Below, piece by piece: positions 13,690 through 22,802 of a stretch of 24,316 nt of DNA. The notes below the pieces were generated by a model. The model had not been told where the DNA came from. It saw only the letters and a program-made list of their open reading frames with translations, and ran no database searches. Within the stretch, counting starts at the first letter, position 1. Every line of letters begins with the position of its first letter. The DNA lies in assembly GCA_004557195.1 (NCBI GenBank), contig SFER01000018.1:1-24316 (forward strand). The letters run 5' to 3'. Both the position numbers and the translations under genes were made by a program. The stretch comes from Bacteroidales bacterium. Its GTDB lineage: Bacteria > Bacteroidota > Bacteroidia > Bacteroidales > Muribaculaceae.

Positions 13690-14748
13690 TTAAATGTGCA
13701 TGATGTCGCGGGTGATGTCGAGCGCGTCGCGGAGGTCCTTCTCCTCGACATTGCAGTTGATTTCCACCTTGCCCACATCGTGAAGAAGCGTGAAATTGAG
13801 TTCGCCGGCGCTACTTTTCTTGTCGTGGCGCATAAGCGAGATGAGATTATCGTAGTCGTCGCAGCTGAAAGCGAAAGCGCCGTAGTGCTCGACGATGTAT
13901 TTTCCGAGGCGGTCGAGAAGCGAGGAGTCAAAGCCGAGAGCGAAGTGCGACAACACCAGTTCGGTGATAATACCCCAAGCCACAGCATATCCGTGAGGCA
14001 CCGGCGCGAGACGCTTCATGGCGAGGCTCTCGAAAGCGTGCCCCACGGTGTGCCCGAGGTTGAGTGCCTTGCGAATACCCTTTTCGGTGGGGTCCTCCTC
14101 CACGATGCGTTTCTTCACCTGCACCGACTTCGCAACCAGCGCAAGGAGCGTGTCACCGGCGACATCCTCGAAGTGGAAATCGAGGATTTCGTTGAGCGAG
14201 TTGCGGTCGCTGAGCAGCGCGTGTTTCACCATCTCGCCATAGCCCGATTTGAGCTCGGTGAGCGACAGAGTGTCGAAGAAGCGGGAGGAAATGAGCACCG
14301 CGTCAGCCTCGTTAAACACCCCGATTTCGTTCTTGTAGCCGTTGAAATTGACTCCGGTCTTGCCACCCACGGCAGCATCGACAGCCGCCAGCAGAGTTGT
14401 GGGGATGTTGACAAACCTCATTCCGCGCTTGAAAGTAGAGGCGGCAAAACCGCCCATGTCGGTAATCACGCCGCCACCAATGTTGAGCACCATAGAATGA
14501 CGAGTGGCTCCGCCTTGCTGCAAGCCGCTCCACACCTCGGCGAGTGTGTCGATATTCTTGTTCACATCGCCACACTTCGTGACGATTTTCACAGCCGAGG
14601 CAATGTGGGGGTTGTCGGCGATGCGAGGCATCACAAAGCGGTCGATATTCACATCGGCGATAACAAACAATCGGTTGTAGTCGCAATCGGCGAGAATCTC
14701 GTCGAGAGCGGCATTGAAATCGTTGGAGAATATAAGTTTCTGATTCAT
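13690..14748 (-). CDS. aroB: 3-dehydroquinate synthase
   Basis: AroB converts DAHP to 3-dehydroquinate using NAD+ and a divalent metal, the second step of the shikimate pathway, in the cytoplasm. The 352-residue protein starting at MNQKLIFSND has the NAD-binding GGGVITDMGGFAASTFKRG block, the IPTTLLAAVDAAVGGKTGVN substrate loop (described here as motif), the metal-ligand helix SGYGEMVKHALL, and the LNLGHTVGHAFE zinc motif. Length fits the family. The ATG at 14748 overlaps the stop of the HAD gene (ATGA, 14748-14745). The frame is open 31 codons further upstream, but that would overlap the HAD gene heavily and adds no conserved sequence, so it is rejected. Confidence 0.95.
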   Translation of the reverse strand: MNQKLIFSNDFNAALDEILADCDYNRLFVIADVNIDRFVMPRIADNPHIASAVKIVTKCGDVNKNIDTLAEVWSGLQQGGATRHSMVLNIGGGVITDMGGFAASTFKRGMRFVNIPTTLLAAVDAAVGGKTGVNFNGYKNEIGVFNEADAVLISSRFFDTLSLTELKSGYGEMVKHALLSDRNSLNEILDFHFEDVAGDTLLALVAKSVQVKKRIVEEDPTEKGIRKALNLGHTVGHAFESLAMKRLAPVPHGYAVAWGIITELVLSHFALGFDSSLLDRLGKYIVEHYGAFAFSCDDYDNLISLMRHDKKSSAGELNFTLLHDVGKVEINCNVEEKDLRDALDITRDIMHI

Positions 14749-15503
14749 AAATTCGAAGGTTTGAGAATGGATAAAATATCGGGAAGGAGCGCATGAAATT
14801 CGCTCATCGAGGGGAAAAGCAGGTCGGCACCCGCTTTCCACATTTCAGCCTCGGGAATAGGTCCGGTGGTAACACCGATGACGAAACACCCGGCTGCGTG
14901 CCCTGCCATGATGCCGAGAGGAGCATTTTCAATCACAATCGCCTCGCATGGAGCGACACCGGCAAGTGCCATCCCTTTCTCGTAGGGCTCGGGAGCCGGC
15001 TTGCCGTGAACCACATCGCGGGCTGTAACGCGGCAGTCGTCGGGGAAAATTCCGGGATAGTCGCGGCTCAGGCGGTCGAGCACCGATTGCTGTCCCGAAC
15101 CGGTAACCAATACCCGCTTCACCCCATTGTCGCGCAATTTGCCGAGGATGTCGATAGTAACCGGCATCATCTCGGGTTGTCCGAGAGCCACAAAATTGGC
15201 AGCCTTGATGGCATAAAGGCGTTTCGCCTCCTCGGGCGACACCTCGCCCATGCCACGTTCTTTGAAAATTTGGTTGATGATGGCGGCACCCGTCATCCCC
15301 TCATAGAGGTAGAAATACTCCTCGGGACACTCAATCCCGAGGCTTGCCATCATCTTCACCCATGCGCGGGCGTGTCGCGGCATGGAATCGTAGAGCACGC
15401 CGTCCATATCGACAAGCGCCGCTTTGAGCGAAAACTCCGGCACGCCGCGGCGCGCCAGATAAGCCGCAAGAGCATTTTTTATGTCATAGATGTCTTTTGT
15501 CAT
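14745..15503 (-). CDS. HAD-superfamily hydrolase, beta-phosphoglucomutase-like
   Basis: The 252-residue cytoplasmic protein has the HAD catalytic set: motif I VDMDGVLYDS (nucleophile D32, acid/base D34), motif II LVTGSG, motif III HGKPAPEPY (lysine), and motif IV reading VIENAPLG. A helical cap lies between motifs I and II, as in subfamily I beta-phosphoglucomutase-like enzymes. In motif IV the second acidic residue is Asn (E-N rather than E-D), a variant I have seen in this subfamily. The substrate is unknown; sugar phosphates are the usual guess. It starts 14 bp after the AsmA-like gene stop and overlaps aroB by 4 bp, so it sits in the middle of an operon, but its link to shikimate metabolism is not evident. 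Confidence 0.88.
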   Translation of the reverse strand: MTKDIYDIKNALAAYLARRGVPEFSLKAALVDMDGVLYDSMPRHARAWVKMMASLGIECPEEYFYLYEGMTGAAIINQIFKERGMGEVSPEEAKRLYAIKAANFVALGQPEMMPVTIDILGKLRDNGVKRVLVTGSGQQSVLDRLSRDYPGIFPDDCRVTARDVVHGKPAPEPYEKGMALAGVAPCEAIVIENAPLGIMAGHAAGCFVIGVTTGPIPEAEMWKAGADLLFPSMSEFHALLPDILSILKPSNL

Positions 15504-15517
15504 AGTCAGTTATGTAT

Positions 15518-18500
15518 TTAGTAACCACCCACTCCATTTTTGAGGTTTTCCTCGGCGCGTCGCATCGCTTCCTGCTCGATGCGCTTGCGGCGACGTTCCG
15601 CCTCCTTGCGAGCCGCCTCGGTGCGACGCTCGGCAGCACGGATTTCCTCCTTGGAGAGTGGTCGATATGTATCTTCGATAAGTCCTTGTTGGATAAGTTT
15701 CAGGCTGTCGGCATGAGAGAGATTCTCTCCTCCGGCAGAATAAGTGCCGGTGGCAACATTGAGAGTGGAATTGAGAGCGGCAGCGGCACCGCGGCGGAAA
15801 GCGCGGTCGATTTCGCGGCGAAGATTCACCCGTTGAGCCTCGACAACAGCAAGCGAGGCACCCACTTCACCCTCCTTGAATCGGGCACGACCGAGACTGA
15901 ATTTCATATTATCGGCATTCCCCTTGATATTCAATCCAAACTTGAACGGGATGGGCGACTTGAGAACCGAGACATGGTAGTCGAGATTGAGCGCGAAATC
16001 GTTGCTACCCATCACCCCGAGTTTGTAGCGGTCCATAGTGAACATGAACGGATAGAGTTGCATCACATTGTCTTTAACCACAATCTGCACCGACATGTTG
16101 TCTATCATATTGCGTTTTTTGTTCTTGAACATGAGCATCTTAGACACCTTCGCAAAAGTCTCGGAGTCGAAAAGCACAAGGCTGTCGCCATGAAGTTTCA
16201 TCGCGGCGGTGAGCGACGGCATGATGAGATTCATCGAGGAGTCCAAATCGGCACTTGCGGCAATATCCGCCTTGATGATACCCGACATCGACTTGAGGAG
16301 CGGCATGAGCGAATCGACAGCCGGCACCATGTCGATGAAGCGGCTGATGTGCACGCTATCCATGGCGAGGTCCATAGCGAAGTGGATAGAATCGCGGTTA
16401 GTAGTGGCGTAGATGGCATCCATTGTCATGCCACCGGCATCGCTCTCGGTGCGAATATCGTCGAGGCGGAGCGCGCCATCGTGAATCTGCAGGCATCCGC
16501 CCAGGTTGCGCAGTTTAAGGTCGGAATAGAAACCGGTGTGGGCTGAGACATCCACATCCATGTCGATATTGCGCGGGATGATGAACGCGGTAACCGAAGT
16601 GTCGGCAGCCTCTATAATATCGTTTTCGTTCTCATCGCTAAAAGCAAAAGTGCTGTCGCTTAGGGCGAAATTGGAGCCTGCATAGGCAGCCTTGATAAGT
16701 TCGTTCACATCGAGAGTGTCGCTGTTGATGGTGAAATTCACCAACAAAGGACGGCGGTTGTTACCCATGAGAGTAGAGCGGAGGTTGCGAATGCCCCCCT
16801 TCATGTCGAAAGAACTGCGTCCGGCAGAGTATTTGCCGCTATTGAGCAGCACACTGTCGGTGCTGAAGAACAAGTCGAGATTGGTGATGCGGTTGCGCAG
16901 CGGGAAATAGGGGGTGCGCAAAGAAGCGCGGCGTGCAACGAGGCTTCCTTCGAGCGACCAACGGCGGAGCAAGCCGCGAGTGGCTGTATCGACACTCAAA
17001 TCGAGAGTCTCGCGCTTGTCGAGCGATGCACGGGCGCGGTTTGAGCGTCGAGCCAATACCAGGAGCGAGTCGCGCGACAGAGTGGGATAGAGGCGAGCAA
17101 GCGAATCGATGCGGCGGTTGATATTGTGATTGGTGCGAGGCTTGCGCGGCGACATTTCGAGTCGGATATCGGCGTCGCGGAGGCTTCCGCGGGCAATGCG
17201 GTTGACGACGATGCCTCGTTTAGCCTTAATGTCGAGGTTGAGCTGCGGCAGAGGCGAATAGTCGGTGGCACGCGACACGGCAAGGCACTCAATGTTGTTG
17301 AGACGCACAACAGAGGAGTCGGGCGATGAGAATTGCAGTTTCTCGGCACTGATTTTGCCACCCATAGGGATAACCTTGCTCCCTTTGCGCGGAGGATTGC
17401 CCGACAAAGCGGCGTTTGACACCCCTTTAATCACCTTGAGATGAGAGCCGTAGAGATTCATGTCGAGCGAGTCGATGTCGAAATGCGCGCGGAGCAGATT
17501 GTTGTGGATGTGCCCTTCGGCACCTTTGATGCTCTCCTTTGAGCCCATGTTGAATCGGGCGCGGTGGGCATAGAGGTCGATAGTGTCGGCAGGCGAGGAG
17601 TAGCGCAAGTCGCTAAGCGTGAGTTTTCCCTTCATGCCAATCTTGTGGTAGCGACGAGAGGTTATGTCGTTGAGTGCGAAATCGATTTGAGTGTCGGCAT
17701 TCACATTCCCATCGACAGAATAGGGGAGGTTGAAATTGAAAAAAGAGAGAGCGTCGCTGATGTTGGCATTGCAAATCAATTCGCCATCGATGAGCGGATT
17801 AGAGAGAAGCCTTGAGGCGTTTCCGGTGAGGCGGATGTGTATCGATGAGCCAACGGCGGAGAGGTTCTTGAGGTGAATCTTGCTGTTGTCGAGGTTGTCG
17901 CCATCAATAACAGCGTGAGCAAGCATCGCAATGTTGTCGATTTTGCGTCCGCGCGGACCGATGATGTAACTTTTCGGGACTTCGAGAGTGATGTCGAGCG
18001 ATGGGAGAGAGTCGCTCTCGATATTAAACGGCTTGGTGAGCGAGGCATCGAGCCGGGCAGAGAAATCGGTTTTCAATCGCTTGAAAATCTTGCCGTAACT
18101 GTCGGGGAGATAATCGACAAGCGAAGCAAACTTCACCGCTCCGAGGCTCAAGTCGAGGGTATTCACCATGAGAGGCGACTCGAGGTTGCAATCGGTGGAG
18201 AGCAGGAGCGGATTGTCGGCAATTCTCACATTCCAATCGTCGAGCGAAACGTGCAACGGTTCAGCCCCCTTCCAGCCGATGAAGCCGTTGAGATTGAGCG
18301 GCAGCGACTTGAGCAAGCTGTCGTTGCCGAGAGCCAGCGACAGCGATGAGTCGAAAAGGAGTTGCAACTTGTCGTTTTCAGCCATTTTAATCTGTGCGGC
18401 GGTGATTCCCGCCGAAGCCTCGATGGAATCGGCTATCGACACAAACCGGATGCCGCGGCAGTGGGTGAGTTCCACCGAATTAACCACAATGTCGGGAATT

Positions 18501-18994
18501 GAAAGCGGCTCCTGTGTGGTGTCCTCCTCGCCGGGAGGAATAATGTTCCAGTTGGCAACAGAATCGTTGAGCGCGACGGCATTAACCTTCAGCGCATCGA
18601 GCATAATATCGTTGAGCGAGATGCGCCCGGTGGAAATGGCAGGCAAATTGATGCCGAGGCGGAAACGGTTGAACGACAGAAGAGTGTCGGCGTCGGCAGG
18701 GAGGATGGCGCGCTGCTCGTCGGGGATGCTGTCGAAAGCCGAAGAAGTGATGTTCACGCCATCGATTTCGATAGTGGCGTAGGGGAAAGTGTGCCACACG
18801 GTGAGTTCCACGCGCTCAATCGAACAATGGGCATCGGCGAGAAACTCGTTGGCGGCATCCTCGACAATCGGGGTGAGTTTTTCGGGCGAAAGTACCCATA
18901 CAACCACCGAAAGCGCCACACCAATGATAACGATAATCGACAAAAATCCCCAAAGTAGCACTTTGAGAACGGTTTCCAACACTTTCTTACTCAT
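15518..18994 (-). CDS. AsmA-family protein, large inner-membrane-anchored periplasmic protein
   Basis: About 1158 residues. A single N-terminal membrane anchor (about 5-32, VLKVLLWGFLSIIVIIGVALS) is followed by a long beta-rich periplasmic region starting with the AsmA-like opening (LSPEKLTPIVEDAANEFL). AsmA/TamB-like proteins are thought to form hydrophobic grooves that bridge the envelope and move phospholipids to the outer membrane; that role is transferred from the family. A basic helical insertion interrupts the strands at roughly 615-665 (NINRRIDSLARLYPTLSRDS). The C-terminus is a highly charged Glu/Arg/Ala helix ending GVGGY. MSKK at 18994 is chosen over an ATG 6 codons upstream, because it has the better leader and lies about 25 nt after the predicted transcription start. 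Confidence 0.88.
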   Translation of the reverse strand: MSKKVLETVLKVLLWGFLSIIVIIGVALSVVVWVLSPEKLTPIVEDAANEFLADAHCSIERVELTVWHTFPYATIEIDGVNITSSAFDSIPDEQRAILPADADTLLSFNRFRLGINLPAISTGRISLNDIMLDALKVNAVALNDSVANWNIIPPGEEDTTQEPLSIPDIVVNSVELTHCRGIRFVSIADSIEASAGITAAQIKMAENDKLQLLFDSSLSLALGNDSLLKSLPLNLNGFIGWKGAEPLHVSLDDWNVRIADNPLLLSTDCNLESPLMVNTLDLSLGAVKFASLVDYLPDSYGKIFKRLKTDFSARLDASLTKPFNIESDSLPSLDITLEVPKSYIIGPRGRKIDNIAMLAHAVIDGDNLDNSKIHLKNLSAVGSSIHIRLTGNASRLLSNPLIDGELICNANISDALSFFNFNLPYSVDGNVNADTQIDFALNDITSRRYHKIGMKGKLTLSDLRYSSPADTIDLYAHRARFNMGSKESIKGAEGHIHNNLLRAHFDIDSLDMNLYGSHLKVIKGVSNAALSGNPPRKGSKVIPMGGKISAEKLQFSSPDSSVVRLNNIECLAVSRATDYSPLPQLNLDIKAKRGIVVNRIARGSLRDADIRLEMSPRKPRTNHNINRRIDSLARLYPTLSRDSLLVLARRSNRARASLDKRETLDLSVDTATRGLLRRWSLEGSLVARRASLRTPYFPLRNRITNLDLFFSTDSVLLNSGKYSAGRSSFDMKGGIRNLRSTLMGNNRRPLLVNFTINSDTLDVNELIKAAYAGSNFALSDSTFAFSDENENDIIEAADTSVTAFIIPRNIDMDVDVSAHTGFYSDLKLRNLGGCLQIHDGALRLDDIRTESDAGGMTMDAIYATTNRDSIHFAMDLAMDSVHISRFIDMVPAVDSLMPLLKSMSGIIKADIAASADLDSSMNLIMPSLTAAMKLHGDSLVLFDSETFAKVSKMLMFKNKKRNMIDNMSVQIVVKDNVMQLYPFMFTMDRYKLGVMGSNDFALNLDYHVSVLKSPIPFKFGLNIKGNADNMKFSLGRARFKEGEVGASLAVVEAQRVNLRREIDRAFRRGAAAALNSTLNVATGTYSAGGENLSHADSLKLIQQGLIEDTYRPLSKEEIRAAERRTEAARKEAERRRKRIEQEAMRRAEENLKNGVGGY

Positions 18995-19023
18995 AAATCG
19001 CAAAAAAAACATTATTTATTACG

Positions 19024-19055
19024 CAAAAATACACTATTTAGGCGAAAACGGCAAG
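19024..19055 (-). promoter_or_regulatory. Bacteroidales-type promoter for the asmA-HAD-aroB-dacB group
   Basis: On the minus strand CTTG (19055-19052), a 20-bp spacer and TATTTTTG (19031-19024) fit the consensus. Transcription would start about 25 nt before the ATG at 18994. The 106-bp gap after the upstream gene contains no convincing terminator hairpin. Confidence 0.65.
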
Positions 19056-19099
19056 AAAAGCGCCCCACAAAACCACTAACAGCACACAAATAGGCGGCA

Positions 19100-19801
19100 T
19101 TATCGCACTGTGATGTGGAAGCAGCTCTGTTTGCGCTCGAATTTCACATAGCAGCGCCCCTTGTTGCGGAGGTCGTTGAGCACCTCGCCAAGGACATTTT
19201 TCATGCACTCATCGTTGAGACGATAGTCGGATTGCCCCGGCATAAAGCGGATGTAACTGATGTCGAAAGTGGTGCCGTATTGATGGGCTGAATTATCGGA
19301 GGCGTTGCGGTTGCGGCGGCGGAGCATCTTCACACTCTTGGCAGTGCGGAGGAGGCTTGTAACCCTAATGCGGTAGTTCTTGCCGCCTGTGCGAGCCTTG
19401 ATGGTGTCGGAGAAAGCGCGACCGATGTCCTTGAGCAGACGCAGAGCCTCGGGGCGGAGGTAGGGCATGGAGTGGGTGAGAGTGTCGAGGTAAAACTCGT
19501 CGCAGGTGGATACACGCACCAACGGACGATCGATGGAATAGGCATCGTGGAGAGTGTAGATTGGGGTGATGCCATTGCGCTCGGCAGCAACGATTTGCAC
19601 ATCGTTTTTATCATTGAAAATGCGAGCGAGAGAGCCGATGTAGCGCACCCTGACGGTGTGGACTGTGGAGTCGGTGAAGCCGGAAAATTCCGGCTGTGGA
19701 GCTTGTTCCTTGAAAGGGAGCAAATCCTGATTGTCGCGCGCCGGCTCAGCGCACGACAACAGGATAAACGGTAGGATTAAGAGTTGAAAAAGACGATTCA
19801 T
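19100..19801 (-). CDS. DUF5715-like lipoprotein with M15 (LAS)-type metallopeptidase residues
   Basis: The 233-residue protein starts at MNRLFQLLILPFILLSC, a lipoprotein signal peptide with lipobox LLSC (C17). The rest matches what I recall of the DUF5715 family. The C-terminal half has the pattern of LAS/M15 zinc peptidases: VTSLLRT near 148 (the SxxR-like strand), SAHQYGTTFD with H173 and D180 spaced as in SxHxxGxAxD, and a final CFHITVR with H229. This would supply the usual His-Asp-His zinc ligands. Such enzymes cut peptidoglycan peptides, so a cell-wall hydrolase in the envelope is plausible but unproven. The start at 19801 overlaps the GH20 stop (4 bp, ATGA); an open frame 32 codons upstream lies within GH20 and lacks the signal peptide, so it is rejected. 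Confidence 0.8.
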   Translation of the reverse strand: MNRLFQLLILPFILLSCAEPARDNQDLLPFKEQAPQPEFSGFTDSTVHTVRVRYIGSLARIFNDKNDVQIVAAERNGITPIYTLHDAYSIDRPLVRVSTCDEFYLDTLTHSMPYLRPEALRLLKDIGRAFSDTIKARTGGKNYRIRVTSLLRTAKSVKMLRRRNRNASDNSAHQYGTTFDISYIRFMPGQSDYRLNDECMKNVLGEVLNDLRNKGRCYVKFERKQSCFHITVR

Positions 19802-19803
19802 TT

Positions 19804-22284
19804 TTATTTGACAAATGTGGAAGTGTTGCTGCTGCGACCGAGGAAGAAACTCTTCGCTTTCACGGTCGAAGCGTCGGTGGGTACCGGTGCGGTCCAAGCC
19901 GGGGAGTCGGCATTCGGCTCCGAGCCATCGGTGGTGTAGCGCACCACCACACCGGGATATTGCGAATTGGCAACGATAGCGCCATCGTAAATCTTAACGC
20001 CCGGCTGCCCGAGGTGGAAATTGATGCCGCGTGCAGCGAGTCGAGGGAGTTCGAGACCTATTTTGAGATTGAATTGAGCGCGCTCGGCATTGTAGCGGCA
20101 ATCGTCATCGTCGGCAGCCCACGATGGAGTGGCGTTCCAGCCGCGTTCGGCAAGTCCGAAGAGGCGTGGGAAGACATACATGCACACCATGTCGAAACTG
20201 CGGATTGTCTCGCTGAAAAGTTGCGCCTGGATGCCGCAGATGTCGGAGCGGCGGTTGAGGGCAATCTTCCCGTGGTCGGCATTGCGGAAATCGAGAGGCT
20301 GCCCGGCGCTGTCGTAGCGAGCCGAGCGGTAACTGTTGTATGGGACGATGCTCCATGCGCTAAACTCATCGACAGCGCCACCCCAGTTGAGGCCTTTTTC
20401 TTGAGGGTGCCAGTTATAGACCATGTCGAAATAGAGGTTGGTAACATTGCTGAGCACTACGGGGAAACCGTTGTTGGCGATAGAATAGGGGATAGTGTCG
20501 GAGCGACCGAGAGTGCTCCACACGTTCACGCGGTTGAAGCGCGGCGCCACCTTCTCGTTGTATTCATCCGAGTGGTGCATAGCCACCTCTTGCCAGCCAC
20601 CCACAGCCACGCCCTTTGAGGCAATCATGGAGGAAACGCGGTCGAGATAGTATTCCGCACCCATTTTCACCGAAGAATAGTGGTTCTTTTTGAGGAACTT
20701 CAAGGCGAGCGGCGAGCCGGTCCAAGAGCCATCGGGCACTTCGTCGCCACCGATGTGGATGGTCTTGAGCGGCACCCCGGCTTGGGCATACATGGCGATA
20801 ATCTCATCCACCACCTTCTCCATAAAGCGGTAGGTGCCTTCGGTGGCAAAATTCATCACATTGTCGTGATAGCCTTGAGCCGATGTGTATTCCGATTTAT
20901 CCTTGGGGTCCCACATCATGTATTCCTCGGCTTTCTTGCGGTCGGACTTGATGTAGCGGTTGTAGCGCGCCTTCATAGCCACTATTGCCGCGCGCGCATG
21001 TCCCGGCGACTCGATTTCGGGCACCACTTCTACGCCGCGGCTCCAGGCATAGCGCACGATGTCGATAAACTCGTCGCGAGAGATGAAGCCATTGGCTGTG
21101 GTGTTGTCGCTCGGTGAACCGGTTCCGGTGTAGGCTTGCATGAGAAACTCGCTTTCGTTGTGAGTAAGCCCTCGGCGCGCACCCACCTCGGTGAGTTCGG
21201 GGATGCCGGGGATTTCGAGTCTCCACCCCTCGTCGTCGGTGAGGTGGAAATGGAATACATTTATCTTGTAAAGCGCGATGGCATCGATAAAACGGCGGAT
21301 GTCGGGAGCCGCAGTGAAATTGCGGGAGATGTCGAGCATCATGCCGCGGTGGCGCAAGTCGGGGAAGTCGATGATTTCGACATTCTCGAGTTGCCCGCCT
21401 TTGGGGAGACGCTCAATCGCCGAGATGAGAGTCTTCACGGCATTGAGTGCGCCCTCGTCGGTTGTAGAAGTGATGGCGATAGCGCCCTCGGCGACGCGGA
21501 GGCGGTAATACTCCGGGTTTTCGCTGCTCGAGGTGAGGAAGAAACCTATGGGTGTGCCGTTGTCGCTCTCCGAAATGCCCAGAGCGGCGAGTCGCTCGGC
21601 GAGATAGTCGGCGGCGCGCCCTTTACCCTTGATTTTTACACTCTCGGGGAGTGGCATCGAGCCTTGCAGAGCGGTGATGCACTTGGGCGTGGGGAGAATG
21701 TCGTAGCACCCCTTGGAAGCCACTGCGCCGGTGGGATTGATGAGGCGGTTGAGGTGGTAAATATTTTCACCCGAGGGGATGAAAGCGGGCGTTCTGCCGG
21801 GGGCGGTCCATTGCTTCGGGTCGCTGTAGAGCGGCACCTTGATAGTGAGCGGGAGCGGTTTCGACTCGCTGCCGTTCACGATAGCGACAAAATGCGCGCC
21901 ATCGGGGCGGTAACTGTCGTTGTTGAACCAGTAGTTGCAGAGAAACTCCACTTCCACGCTGTCGCCGGGAGCGATAGCAGTGTAATTAGAGCCATCGGGG
22001 GCGAGGATATAGTATCCCGGGCGGAACAACTCGATTTTGAGAGCCGGGGCTTCGCCAACCACCTTCGGTGAGCGGTCGAACTGGTTGAAATAGATTTTCC
22101 AATCGCCGTCGAGGGGCGCATTGGAGATGTTTTTCACTGTAAATTTTGATGAATACTTCATTGCGCGTTCACCATCGATACGGATGCCATTGCTGCCCAT
22201 AGTCCAGGTAATCTCGACAGGCGCATTTTGAGCGGCTGCGACGAGAGCGACAGTAGCGGCTGCGATACACATTAAATTTCTCAT
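19804..22284 (-). CDS. Beta-N-acetylhexosaminidase, GH20 family, chitobiase-like architecture
   Basis: An exported glycosidase releasing terminal GlcNAc/GalNAc by substrate-assisted catalysis. The 826-residue protein has a signal peptide (MRNLMCIAAATVALVAAAQ), an N-terminal CHB_HEX-like carbohydrate-binding region (about 20-150), a GH20b domain (about 195-305), and the GH20 barrel with FHFHLTDDEGWRLEI and the catalytic pair D514-E515 in HIGGDE. A C-terminal chitobiase-type domain (about 755-826, RYTTDGSEPNADSPAW) completes it. This is the domain order of bacterial chitobiases rather than the short GH20s. M16 of the longer frame (22284) is used because it begins the signal peptide and overlaps the phosphatase stop by 4 bp. 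Host mucin glycans, chitin or peptidoglycan sugars are candidate substrates. Confidence 0.95.
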   Translation of the reverse strand: MRNLMCIAAATVALVAAAQNAPVEITWTMGSNGIRIDGERAMKYSSKFTVKNISNAPLDGDWKIYFNQFDRSPKVVGEAPALKIELFRPGYYILAPDGSNYTAIAPGDSVEVEFLCNYWFNNDSYRPDGAHFVAIVNGSESKPLPLTIKVPLYSDPKQWTAPGRTPAFIPSGENIYHLNRLINPTGAVASKGCYDILPTPKCITALQGSMPLPESVKIKGKGRAADYLAERLAALGISESDNGTPIGFFLTSSSENPEYYRLRVAEGAIAITSTTDEGALNAVKTLISAIERLPKGGQLENVEIIDFPDLRHRGMMLDISRNFTAAPDIRRFIDAIALYKINVFHFHLTDDEGWRLEIPGIPELTEVGARRGLTHNESEFLMQAYTGTGSPSDNTTANGFISRDEFIDIVRYAWSRGVEVVPEIESPGHARAAIVAMKARYNRYIKSDRKKAEEYMMWDPKDKSEYTSAQGYHDNVMNFATEGTYRFMEKVVDEIIAMYAQAGVPLKTIHIGGDEVPDGSWTGSPLALKFLKKNHYSSVKMGAEYYLDRVSSMIASKGVAVGGWQEVAMHHSDEYNEKVAPRFNRVNVWSTLGRSDTIPYSIANNGFPVVLSNVTNLYFDMVYNWHPQEKGLNWGGAVDEFSAWSIVPYNSYRSARYDSAGQPLDFRNADHGKIALNRRSDICGIQAQLFSETIRSFDMVCMYVFPRLFGLAERGWNATPSWAADDDDCRYNAERAQFNLKIGLELPRLAARGINFHLGQPGVKIYDGAIVANSQYPGVVVRYTTDGSEPNADSPAWTAPVPTDASTVKAKSFFLGRSSNTSTFVK

Positions 22285-22802
22285 GATTCTAAGATTGAAT
22301 TTTCGATATAGTCTAAAAGCCCCTCGCAAGCATCTTCGAGGAGGTCGAGAACGAGTTCAAAACCTTGCGAACCCTCGTAGTAGGGGTCGGGCACATAGTC
22401 GTTGTGTGGATGGCAGCGGAGAAACGCCGCCATAGGCACAATCTTGCGTGTTTCCTCGACAGTGGCGCAGAGCGACTGCAAGGCGTAGATATTGTTTTTG
22501 TCCATAGCCACAATCACGTCCCAGTCTTCGATTTCGCCGCTTGTGATGCGGCGCGAGCGGTGAGTGAGGTTGTAACCGCGGCGGATAGCGTGCACCCTCA
22601 TCCGTTGGTCGGGGAGGTCGCCGGCGTGTCCGCCGTAGGTGCCTGCCGAGTCGATAACGTAGTGGTGCTCAAGTCCTTTTTGTTCAACCAAGTGTCTGAA
22701 CACCCCTTCGGCGGCAGGGGAGCGGCAGATGTTGCCGAGGCATACAAAAAGCACTTTCACCGGAGTGGCTGATATAGGGGGAAAATTAACTTTGTCGGTC
22801 AT
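22281..22802 (-). CDS. Low-molecular-weight protein-tyrosine phosphatase
   Basis: The 173-residue cytoplasmic phosphatase has the LMW-PTP P-loop near its N-terminus, VLFVCLGNICRSP, with nucleophile C21 and R27 (C-x5-R-S), and the general acid D139 in VPDPYYEGSQGF. The YY after DP is the usual tyrosine pair. In bacteria these enzymes commonly dephosphorylate tyrosine kinases controlling polysaccharide export or act as arsenate-reductase relatives; the DP motif supports a phosphatase. The start at 22802 overlaps the lpxB 3' end by 17 bp, and the stop overlaps the GH20 ATG. It lacks a strong Shine-Dalgarno. A Tyr kinase partner is not in this window. Confidence 0.93.
   Translation of the reverse strand: MTDKVNFPPISATPVKVLFVCLGNICRSPAAEGVFRHLVEQKGLEHHYVIDSAGTYGGHAGDLPDQRMRVHAIRRGYNLTHRSRRITSGEIEDWDVIVAMDKNNIYALQSLCATVEETRKIVPMAAFLRCHPHNDYVPDPYYEGSQGFELVLDLLEDACEGLLDYIENSILES

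Noticed and set aside
13681..14796. 371-codon plus-strand frame opposite aroB, and a similar one at 8841-9956 opposite the Sel1/MORN gene
   Set aside because: Both are antisense shadows of genes with clear motifs or repeats and have no leader or promoter of their own.
14749..14841. Upstream start for aroB at 14841
   Set aside because: It overlaps the HAD gene by almost 100 bp and adds no conserved aroB sequence; the 4-bp overlap at 14748 is the expected arrangement.
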